DNA of 39,150 nucleotides from Alphaproteobacteria bacterium. GTDB taxonomy: Bacteria > Pseudomonadota > Alphaproteobacteria > Micropepsales > Micropepsaceae. Below, piece by piece: positions 34,050 to 39,150 of this stretch. Positions within the stretch are counted from its first letter, which is position 1. The number at the start of each line of letters is the position of its first letter. The stretch is taken from assembly GCA_017983635.1 (NCBI GenBank), contig JAGOBA010000024.1, positions 1-39,150 of the forward strand, in the 5' to 3' direction. A program made the position numbers and the translations under genes. The notes under the pieces are model-generated. The model worked only from the letters and a program-made list of their open reading frames with translations. It made no database searches and was not told the origin of the DNA.

Positions 34050-34342
34050 AGTGATTTCGGCGACGGTGTCGGTGCAAACACTGGACGGCTCTAGGTTGGG
34101 CAGCGGCCGGGGGCAAGCAATTGAATGCACTGTCACCGAAATTCCCCGCGGCCGGCTGCGTGGTGGGAGGTTTAAGCTGTCATGAGTAATGAGTAATTCG
34201 GTGTGAGTAATTCGGTGACAGTGCACTCAATTGCTCCGTTACGACGAACTGGGGCGGCGGTTGGCGCGATCGAATTTGGTGCACTGTCACCGAAATTCCG
34301 CCTCAGCCTTCGGCTCCGGCGGATGCAGGCGAGGACGCCTGC
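34050..34342. repeat. REP/MITE-like repeat cluster downstream of the PIN toxin
   Basis: The core TGCACTGTCACCGAAATTCC occurs identically at 34126-34145 and 34280-34299. An inverted near-copy extends over 34205-34233 (GAGTAATTCGGTGACAG then TGCACTCAATTG), and a more diverged inverted copy lies at 34050-34070. GAGTAAT is tandemly repeated at 34184, 34191 and 34205 (the last two as GAGTAATTCGGTG, 14-base period). Two hairpins follow: AGCC-TTC-GGCT inside CCGCC/GGCGG arms (34298-34322) and GCAGGCG-AGGA-CGCCTGC (34325-34342). This looks like a REP-type or non-autonomous mobile element, possibly of the kind mobilised by REP-associated (IS200-like) transposases. No transposase is nearby. Confidence 0.7.
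34146..34175 (+). pseudogene. Duplicated remnant of the gatA 3' end
   Basis: Read in frame, these 30 bases encode PRPAAWWEV and TAA, against PRPQAWWEV and TAG at the end of gatA (33265-33294), a constant offset of 881 bases. Differences are one amino-acid codon plus synonymous changes in the Val codon and a different stop codon. The remnant starts exactly where the repeat copy at 34118-34145 ends. It therefore looks like the original, or an incoming, gatA tail left behind when the toxin-antitoxin/repeat segment entered. No upstream gatA sequence adjoins it. Confidence 0.75.
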
Positions 34343-34404
34343 GGTCCCGGGGAGAGTGGTCGACCGGAAGGGTCGGCGCCTTTGATCGAGGCCGCATTAT
34401 TCGC

Positions 34405-34433
34405 TTGTCAATGTTCTTATTATGTTCTAGCCT
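34405..34433 (+). promoter_or_regulatory. Candidate LexA box within a promoter
   Basis: GTTC (34413-34416), seven A/T bases (TTATTAT), GTTC (34424-34427) matches the alphaproteobacterial LexA direct repeat GTTC-N7-GTTC. It sits exactly between a -35-like TTGTCA (34405-34410) and a weak -10 TAGCCT (34428-34433), 17 bases apart, the usual place for a repressor. About one such eight-base match is expected by chance in this window, so the promoter position is the main support. Confidence 0.55.
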
Positions 34434-34463
34434 GATTGAGACGTGACTAGAGACGATGGTGCG

Positions 34464-34646
34464 ATGACGGACAAAGACGTGGCGGGGCGGCGGACCTTCC
34501 GGCCGGACCCGGATTTGGGGGTGCTCTGGGGCCGGTTTTTCCGCCAACTTACGGGTACATGGGGTTGTTCGTCGAATTTTGGCCGGGGACTCCCCCGCCG
34601 CGCCTTGCGGGCCGTCTGGGCGTGGATGGGCAAAGGCCCGGTTTGA
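34464..34646 (+). CDS. 60-residue Arg/Trp-rich ORF, possibly SOS-controlled
   Basis: The family is not recognised. The predicted 60-residue protein has four Trp (22, 33, 52, 54), nine Arg and two Lys against four Asp, giving a net charge near +7. It has no clear membrane helix but amphipathic stretches (LGVLWGRFFRQL, ALRAVWAWM). Third codon positions are GC-rich, like neighbouring genes. The start is ATG 34464 or GTG 34443; the ribosome site is weak (GAG about 11 bases upstream of the ATG). It lies 31 bases after the LexA-type promoter and ends 81 bases before gatB. If real, it may be a DNA-damage-induced small protein, by analogy with the Caulobacter division inhibitor SidA in size and control only. 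Confidence 0.45.
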   Translation: MTDKDVAGRRTFRPDPDLGVLWGRFFRQLTGTWGCSSNFGRGLPRRALRAVWAWMGKGPV

Positions 34647-34727
34647 TGGTCGCGATGGCTAAAAAAGAGCGAGCGCGGTGCGTGGGCTGCCTTGTATAAG
34701 CCTCGGCCCGGCCGGAGGAGTTGAGTC

Positions 34728-36212
34728 ATGAGCACTGGATTCGTCACATCGCGCACAGACACCGGTCCCTTGCTGGACGGCGTTACGGGCAAGTGGGAAG
34801 TCGTCATCGGCATGGAAGTGCATGCGCAGGTGCACTCGAAGGCGAAGTTGTTTTCAGGGGCTTCGACCGAGTTCGGTGCGGAGCCGAACGCGCATGTGAG
34901 CTTCGTCGATGCGGCGATGCCGGGGATGTTGCCGGTGATCAACCGTTACTGCGTCGAGCAAGCGGTGCGCACGGGGTTGGGGCTTAAGGCCAAGATCAAC
35001 AAGCGGTCCACGTTCGATCGCAAGAACTATTTCTATCCGGATCTTCCGGCCGGCTATCAGATTTCGCAGTACAAGGACCCGATCGTCGGCGAGGGCATCG
35101 TCATCGTCGATATGCCGGGCGGCAAGTCGATTCCTGTCGAGATCGAGCGGCTGCACCTGGAGCAGGATGCGGGCAAGTCGCTGCACGATCAGCATCCGGA
35201 TCAGTCGTTCGTCGACTTGAATCGGTCGGGCGTCGCGCTGATGGAGATTGTGTCGCGCCCGGACCTCCGGTCGTCGGAAGAGGCGGCGGCCTACTTGAAG
35301 AAGCTGCGCGCGATTTTGCGCTATCTGGGCACCTGTGACGGCAACATGGAAGAGGGTTCCATGCGCGCGGACGTGAACGTGTCGGTGCGCAAGGTGGGCG
35401 GGCCGTTGGGGACGCGGTGCGAGATCAAGAACGTGAGCTCGATGCGCTTTGTCGCGGCTGCCGTGGAGTACGAGGCGCGGCGGCAGATCGACGTGATCGA
35501 GGGCGGCGGCAAGATCGTTCAGGAAACGCGGCTCTACGATTCGAAGAAGAACGAGACACGGTCGATGCGCTCCAAGGAGGAGGCGCACGACTATCGCTAT
35601 TTCCCGGATCCGGACTTGCTGCCTCTGGAGTTCGACGATGCGTTTGTCGGGCGGATCGAGGCATCGCTGCCGGAACTGCCGGACGACAAGAAGGAGCGGT
35701 TCGTGCGCGACTTTGGGCTCAGCCCCTATGACGCGGGCGTGTTGATCGCCGAGCGTGAGAGTGCCGACTTCTTCGAGCAAGTTGCGAAGGGGCGCGATGC
35801 GAAGCTCGCCGCGAACTGGGTCATCAACGAGCTGTTTGGGCGCTTGAACAAGGAAGACAAGTCGATCGGCGAGAGCCCGGTGTCCGCGGCGGCGTTGGGG
35901 TCGATCGTTTCGATGATTAGCGACAACACGATCTCGGGCAAGATTGCCAAGGACGTGTTCGAGATTGCGTGGAGTGAGGGCGGCGATCCGGTGGCGATCG
36001 TCGAGAAGCGCGGCTTGCGTCAGGTTACCGACATGGGCGCGATCGAAGCGGCTGTCGATAAAGTGATCGCCGCTAACCCGCAGAAGGTGGAGCAGGCAAA
36101 GGCTAAGCCCGCGCTTGCCGGATGGTTTGTGGGGCAGGTTATGGCGGCGACCGGCGGTAAGGCGAACCCGCAGGCGGTCAACGAGATCCTAAAGAAGAAG
36201 CTTGGGCTCTAG
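34728..36212 (+). CDS. gatB: Asp-tRNA(Asn)/Glu-tRNA(Gln) amidotransferase subunit B
   Basis: A 494-residue GatB, the kinase/transamidase subunit that activates the misacylated tRNA and receives ammonia from GatA. The catalytic cradle shows VVIGMEVHAQVHSKAKLFSG, the YFYPDLPAGYQISQ block, HLEQDAGKS, EIVSRPDLRSSEEA, GNMEEGSMRADVNVSVR, CEIKNVSS and DYRYFPDPDL (several separated by variable positions). The C-terminal helical tRNA-binding (YqeY-like) domain is present and ends KKKLGL. ATG 34728 follows a strong ribosome site GGAGGAG. TATAAG (34695-34700) may be a -10 of its own promoter, which would be needed since it is separated from gatCA. Confidence 0.97.
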   Translation: MSTGFVTSRTDTGPLLDGVTGKWEVVIGMEVHAQVHSKAKLFSGASTEFGAEPNAHVSFVDAAMPGMLPVINRYCVEQAVRTGLGLKAKINKRSTFDRKNYFYPDLPAGYQISQYKDPIVGEGIVIVDMPGGKSIPVEIERLHLEQDAGKSLHDQHPDQSFVDLNRSGVALMEIVSRPDLRSSEEAAAYLKKLRAILRYLGTCDGNMEEGSMRADVNVSVRKVGGPLGTRCEIKNVSSMRFVAAAVEYEARRQIDVIEGGGKIVQETRLYDSKKNETRSMRSKEEAHDYRYFPDPDLLPLEFDDAFVGRIEASLPELPDDKKERFVRDFGLSPYDAGVLIAERESADFFEQVAKGRDAKLAANWVINELFGRLNKEDKSIGESPVSAAALGSIVSMISDNTISGKIAKDVFEIAWSEGGDPVAIVEKRGLRQVTDMGAIEAAVDKVIAANPQKVEQAKAKPALAGWFVGQVMAATGGKANPQAVNEILKKKLGL

Positions 36213-36363
36213 CAGTTCGTAGCCGTTTCGCCTCACAGGGGAATCGGGATTCGCGCGTTCGTCCGTTTCGGGTGCTCAACTCGAGTGGGCGAGTGTGTGA
36301 ATCCGGCGACGGCTTTGTGCGTCGCCAAGCGCTATATTTGCCTTTGCGATTGGAGCTTTAGCG
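36213..36363. other. Intergenic hairpin between gatB and the unknown gene
   Basis: The 151-base gap contains GGCGACG (36305-36311) and CGTCGCC (36320-36326), a perfect 7-bp stem with an 8-base loop. No T tract follows, so it is a weak terminator candidate or a leader structure for the gene at 36364. GGAG lies 9 bases before that gene's ATG. Confidence 0.4.
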
Positions 36364-37017
36364 ATGGCCGCCCCGGCGACTTTGTCGTCGAACACACCTG
36401 TGCCGCCGCCAGCGCCGAAAGGTGCGCCGGCGACGATGGCGCCTCCACGCCTGCGGCCCAAGCCGAAGCCCCCGGCGGCGCCAACCCCTGTTGCGCCGTC
36501 CGCGGACAGGCTTGAGGAGTCGGCGCGGCATGCGTTGCGCGGCTTCGCCATTATCGTCGCGTTGGGTCTCATCTATCTGATTTCCGATCGCGTGGTGGCC
36601 ACCGTGACGCGTTGGCCGGCGACGATTCAAGAGGCGGTCGCGCCGTCGCACTGCACCCAGTTCATCGATCTCGCCAAGACGGCGTACGGCGAGAACTGGA
36701 AGGTGCGGCTCGATCCGCGCGATGTGACGTGCGACCAGGAGGTCAAAGCGGAGTGGGAGCGGCAGAAGCTGACGCGCTACACGCCGCCGCCGGAGCCGCT
36801 GTTTGCGCCGGCACCGGCCGTTGCGCCGGTGGTGCCTGTTCAGACCGCCGCTGGCCGCTCCGGGCCGGCGACGGTTTGCCTCAACGTCGTGTCGCTTGCG
36901 AAGGCGAAATACGGCGAAGCGTGGCGTTCGAAGTTGGAAGGTGCCGATCGCGCGTGCGCGGGGGAGACTGCCGCTCCAGTCTCGCAAGTCGTCTCGCAAA
37001 CGGGCTCGACTCCCTGA
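36364..37017 (+). CDS. Membrane-anchored protein with Pro-rich N-terminus and duplicated Cys domain
   Basis: The family is not recognised. The 217-residue product has a Pro/Ala-rich cytoplasmic N-terminus (about 1-48), one membrane helix (GFAIIVALGLIYLI, about 60-74), and an outer part with two copies of a 27-residue unit. The units are C97...FIDLAKTAYGENWKVRL...C123 and C172...VVSLAKAKYGEAWRSKL...C198. Cysteine spacing is identical (26) and the LAK-x2-YGE-x-W core is shared. A Pro/Ala linker separates them. The cysteine pair in each unit would form a disulfide in the periplasm. ATG 36364 has GGAG 9 bases upstream. Confidence 0.78.
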   Translation: MAAPATLSSNTPVPPPAPKGAPATMAPPRLRPKPKPPAAPTPVAPSADRLEESARHALRGFAIIVALGLIYLISDRVVATVTRWPATIQEAVAPSHCTQFIDLAKTAYGENWKVRLDPRDVTCDQEVKAEWERQKLTRYTPPPEPLFAPAPAVAPVVPVQTAAGRSGPATVCLNVVSLAKAKYGEAWRSKLEGADRACAGETAAPVSQVVSQTGSTP

Positions 37018-37263
37018 AGCGATTCGCGGGTGATTCGTCCAAAACGGGCTGTGGATAGATTTCGGCGCGCCCTTCGTTCGTTAGTACTCTGTATACGGAT
37101 GATCGAAGGAAACGTTGATCTTATATGGGTTTTCTGACGATGAGGTTTTCGTGCACCGGACGCGGAGCCACCAGGTGTTGCGTATCGCGCGCGATTTGAC
37201 CAATATGTTGGTGCTTGAGGGCGCAAGGTGCGCCTTCCGGATGTAAGAAGGAGTTACTCCACT

Positions 37264-37353
37264 ATGCCGATGACCGCAAAGCGCAAGGCCAAGAAGCCGA
37301 CGTCGAAAGCCGCCGCGAAGCCGAAGGCCGCGAAGAAGACGAAGAAGAAATAA
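37264..37353 (+). CDS. 29-residue Lys/Ala-rich histone-like peptide
   Basis: The ORF encodes MPMTAKRKAKKPTSKAAAKP then KAAKKTKKK: more than half Lys/Arg, with Ala and Pro and no acidic residues. This is the composition of histone H1-like tails of DNA- or RNA-binding proteins. AAGGAG lies 10 bases upstream of the ATG, a strong ribosome site. GGAGT-T-ACTCC overlaps that site as a small palindrome and could affect its access. The composition resembles the C-terminal tail of TopA in this window, but no homology is claimed. Confidence 0.65.
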   Translation: MPMTAKRKAKKPTSKAAAKPKAAKKTKKK

Positions 37354-37457
37354 CGAGCGAAACTTCGAAGGCCGGATAACGGTCGAGAAGAGGGCCTTGA
37401 GGGCCTGGGACTGTCCTGAATTTGGATTCTCCCCGTCCCTTCGGGCCGGACAACTCA

Positions 37458-37504
37458 TCGGCGGGATAGCGGGCCACCACGTTGGCGGGCCGCTATCCCG
37501 CCGA
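37458..37504. repeat. Long perfect hairpin (15-bp arms)
   Basis: TCGGCGGGATAGCGG (37458-37472) is the exact reverse complement of CCGCTATCCCGCCGA (37490-37504). The 17-base loop can form an inner GCCA/TGGC stem (37473-37476 with 37483-37486). AATTTCGTTTGT follows on the plus strand. It could be the terminator of the 29-codon gene, a REP-like unit or part of a small RNA. Confidence 0.7.
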
Positions 37505-37686
37505 ATTTCGTTTGTGGGGCGGCTCGCACTCACACTATGCAATAGGACGTACACGGAATTTCGCGAGAGCGGGTGCGAATTTTTTGAAGCTCCGCCACGC
37601 ATTAAGATCGGCAGGTCTTTGCTCTTAACGCTGGAACGCTAGGTTTTTAGCTGGTTCTGAAGCGACGGCGCTTTTGCGCTTAACGG

Positions 37687-37719
37687 AAAAAGCGTGTGTT
37701 TTCTTAAGCAAAAACACGC
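37687..37719 (-). terminator. Terminator-like hairpin on the minus strand with no assigned gene
   Basis: GCGTGTGTTTT (from 37692) pairs with AAAACACGC (to 37719) with one bulged G, loop around CTTAAGC. Read on the minus strand the hairpin is followed by TTTTT (37691-37687), the layout of an intrinsic terminator. No minus-strand gene lies upstream of it, so it may end an unannotated small RNA or be fortuitous. Confidence 0.4.
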
Positions 37720-37817
37720 ATTCGCATTAACGCGCCATTCAGCGTGAGTGGTCATTCTCGTCTCATCAAATGATCGAATTCAAAACGAATTCGACGCGCT
37801 TCATGGGAGAGACGACG

Positions 37818-38093
37818 ATGGCGGTGATCGACTTTGATACCGTCCTGGATATGGAAGGCGACGCGAAGGCGGGCAAGCCGCAAGCGCTCTATCAATTGGG
37901 TCTGTGCTACTCGACCGGCCAGGGGGTCGAACTCGATCTCGTTCGTGCCCACAAGTACTTCAATCTGGCGGCCATGAAGGGTGTGGCCGAGGCCCGTCTG
38001 TGGCGCGCGGAATTGGCGCAGCAGATGACGTCCAACGATATTGCCGAAGCGCAGCGCCTGGCGCGCCTTTGGCTGCAGGAAACGGCGCACTAA
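37818..38093 (+). CDS. Small Sel1-repeat (TPR-like) protein
   Basis: The 91-residue product contains one clear Sel1 repeat: QALYQLGLCYSTGQGVELDLVRAHKYFNLAAMKGVAEAR (interrupted by variable positions), plus a partial second helix pair (ELAQQMTSNDIAEAQRLARLWL). Sel1 repeats form alpha-alpha superhelices for protein contacts. A single repeat with short flanks is small for the family. ATG 37818 is preferred over 37770 because GGGAGA lies about 8 bases upstream. There is no signal peptide, so it is probably cytoplasmic. A strong terminator follows. Confidence 0.85.
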   Translation: MAVIDFDTVLDMEGDAKAGKPQALYQLGLCYSTGQGVELDLVRAHKYFNLAAMKGVAEARLWRAELAQQMTSNDIAEAQRLARLWLQETAH

Positions 38094-38119
38094 AAACCAC
38101 AAGAAACGTAAGCGCCAAA

Positions 38120-38156
38120 ACGGGCTTTGGGTTTCCCCCAAGGCCCGTCTTTTTTT
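38120..38156 (+). terminator. Rho-independent terminator after the Sel1 gene
   Basis: ACGGGCTTTGGG (38120-38131) pairs with CCCAAGGCCCGT (38137-38148), 12 bp with one T-G, 5-base loop, followed by C and seven T residues (38150-38156). This is a textbook intrinsic terminator 27 bases after the stop. Confidence 0.95.
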
Positions 38157-38187
38157 GCGCGGGCGGGCAAGGTAGGCTTGGCCCATC

Positions 38188-38979
38188 ATGAGCAAGCTAC
38201 GCGGCAACGTCCTTTTGAGCGAGCGCGACGGCGCGGTTCTCACGCTCACCATCAACCGGCCCGATGCGTCGAATGCGATCGACAGCATGTTGCGGGAGGA
38301 GCTGACGCAGGCGTTCGACGAGATCGCGGCCAACAAGCAGCTGCGCGCCGTGGTGCTGACCAGCGCGGGCGAGGATGCGTTTTCCGTGGGCATGGATATC
38401 GCGGAGATCGCGAGCTTTTCGGCCCTGGAGGTTGAGCTCGTCGGCGTGCGGGCGCGCGGCGTGTACGACCGGATGGCGGCGCTCGAGATACCGGTGATCG
38501 CCGCGATCAAGGGCGCATGTCTGGGGGCGGGGTTCGAGCTTGCCCTGCATGCGGATGTGCGGCTCGCGCGGTCGGATGCGCGGTTCGGGTTGCCAGGGAT
38601 CAATGTCGGCATGAACGCAGGCGGCGGGGCGCTGGGGCGGTTGCAGCGGATCAGCGGCAACGGCTCGGCGGCGGCGCTAGCGCTGACCGGCGGGGTGGTG
38701 ACGGCGGAGCGGGCGTTCATGCTCGGGCTCGTGTCGAACGTGTCGGCGATGAACGACTTTGTTCCCTCGGTGCATCAGTTGGCGGCACATCTGGCGACCT
38801 TGTCGCCCGTTGCGGTCGCCGAGACGAAACGGCTCCTCCGGCTCGCGGCCGAGCGCGGGATCGAGGCGGCGGCGGAACAGAGTCCGAAGTCGCTCGCGCG
38901 CTGTTTCACCGACGGTGATGCGGGGGCGCGGCTGCAGATGATGATCGGCGGCCGCGACCCGGAAGCGACGGTGCACTAG
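38188..38979 (+). CDS. Enoyl-CoA hydratase/isomerase (crotonase) family protein
   Basis: A 263-residue crotonase-fold protein. The CoA oxyanion-hole segments are EDAFSVGMDIAEIA (residues 62-75) and KGACLGAGFELALHADVRLA (108-127). The Glu equivalent to E144 of rat enoyl-CoA hydratase is present (E117 in FELAL). The second catalytic Glu position (E164) is Gly137 in FGLPGINVGMNAGGGALGRL. The enzyme is therefore more likely an isomerase-type or otherwise altered crotonase than a true hydratase. The stop TAG (38977-38979) coincides with the left end of the IS630 element. Confidence 0.9.
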   Translation: MSKLRGNVLLSERDGAVLTLTINRPDASNAIDSMLREELTQAFDEIAANKQLRAVVLTSAGEDAFSVGMDIAEIASFSALEVELVGVRARGVYDRMAALEIPVIAAIKGACLGAGFELALHADVRLARSDARFGLPGINVGMNAGGGALGRLQRISGNGSAAALALTGGVVTAERAFMLGLVSNVSAMNDFVPSVHQLAAHLATLSPVAVAETKRLLRLAAERGIEAAAEQSPKSLARCFTDGDAGARLQMMIGGRDPEATVH

Positions 38980-39150
38980 AGCGGATTTGATCTGACCGGA
39001 ATCGAATAGGGATTCCCAAGGCTGAGCGACTCAGATTCAAGGTGCTGACTGGAATGGAGGCCAGCGCCCATGGGTCGAGCCTATGCCCAAGATCTTCGAG
39101 ATCGAGTGATCGCTGCAGTTGAGGCGGGTCAATCGCGCAACGCTGCGGCT
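38979..39150 (+). mobile_element. Left part of an IS630-family insertion sequence (cut by window end)
   Basis: Immediately after the TA of the crotonase stop codon comes a non-coding lead of about 90 bases and then the start of an IS630-type transposase. IS630 elements duplicate a TA target, so the TA at 38977-38978 is the likely target and G38979 the first element base. Inverted repeats GGAATC/GATTCC (38998-39016) and CTGAG/CTCAG (39022-39034) lie in the lead. The right end and its inverted repeat are outside the window, so the exact left boundary is inferred. Confidence 0.65.
39070..39150 (+). CDS. IS630-family transposase, N-terminal fragment
   Basis: The 27 codons visible encode MGRAYAQDLRDRVIAAVEAG then QSRNAAA. 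This is the start of the N-terminal helix-turn-helix shared by IS630/Tc1-mariner transposases of alphaproteobacteria (the usual form is G-R-A-Y-S-Q-D-L-R-x-R-V). The DDE catalytic part lies beyond the window. Whether the copy is intact cannot be judged here. Confidence 0.82.
   Translation, partial: MGRAYAQDLRDRVIAAVEAGQSRNAAA

Larger units (their letters stand above)
37018..37817. other. 800-base region with one clear mini-gene and several hairpins
   Basis: Only the 29-codon gene at 37264 is well supported. A 43-codon ORF starts at TTG 37115 (AAGGA just upstream) and ends at 37246, immediately before the ribosome site of the mini-gene; its reality is doubtful. Large hairpins occur at 37458-37504 and 37692-37719. 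The longer minus-strand open frame across 37081-37602 is antisense to the mini-gene and has no protein-like pattern. No tRNA was seen. Confidence 0.5.

Noticed and set aside
34427..34942. 171-codon minus-strand frame crossing the gatB start and the 60-codon ORF
   Set aside because: Overlaps the certain gatB start antisense and shows no protein-like pattern; it would also read through the strong gatB ribosome site.
1..39150. CRISPR arrays, tRNA or rRNA genes
   Set aside because: No regularly spaced repeats and no cloverleaf-like or rRNA sequence were recognised in any intergenic region.

Overview
The window is GC-rich chromosomal DNA from an alphaproteobacterium. Three things support this. 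DivK and PleD sit as an adjacent pair and closely resemble the Caulobacter proteins. DinB carries the N-terminal zinc ribbon typical of the class. The backbone order divK-pleD-rpmG ... nudix ... rnr-topA-dprA-plsY-pyrC'-pyrB ... ruvX-gatC-gatA ... gatB is one I know from many alphaproteobacteria. I cannot place the order or genus from sequence alone.

Layout. 1-2949 (+): 3' part of clpA, a secreted protein of unknown function, and an AbrB/PIN toxin-antitoxin pair behind a perfect 16-bp palindrome. 2989-5050 (-): a tightly overlapping RidA / FemAB-like N-acyltransferase / HIT operon. 5143-7088 (+): aguA-aguB, converting agmatine to putrescine. 7085-9241 (-): DUF3572 / HAD phosphatase / dinB. 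9428-11188 (+): divK-pleD, ended by a hairpin shared with rpmG (-). 11479-14275 (-): SPFH protein, Nudix hydrolase and an MFS transporter. 14456-17445: a likely zinc-uptake locus with a His-rich exported protein, a ZnuD-like TonB receptor and a convergent His-rich membrane protein. 18130-24555 (-): topA and rnr, then ornithine decarboxylase with a leader that resembles the alphaproteobacterial speF element. 24696-28782 (-): dprA, plsY, a dihydroorotase-like gene that has lost most metal ligands, and pyrB. A 28-codon single-TM gene behind an FNR-type box lies between dprA and plsY on the + strand. 28829-31451 (-): ruvX, an MFS transporter and an AEC transporter. 31532-36212 (+): gatC-gatA and gatB, split by an accessory insert of about 1.4 kb. 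36364-38979 (+): small unknown proteins, a 29-residue histone-like peptide, a Sel1-repeat protein and a crotonase. The window ends in the start of an IS630-family insertion sequence.

The most unusual stretch is 33295-34727, between gatA and gatB. It holds a Phd/PIN toxin-antitoxin module and a cluster of REP/MITE-like repeats. It also holds a second, diverged copy of the last nine codons of gatA (PRPAAWWEV-stop against PRPQAWWEV-stop). Finally it holds a promoter with a perfect alphaproteobacterial LexA box (GTTC-N7-GTTC) in front of a 60-residue Arg/Trp-rich ORF. Together these suggest an insertion that split gatCA from gatB and duplicated the gatA 3' end, beside a possible SOS-controlled micro-gene.

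Putrescine synthesis is a second theme: aguA-aguB and ornithine decarboxylase give two routes to putrescine within 14 kb. All family calls come from reading the sequence; no searches were run.
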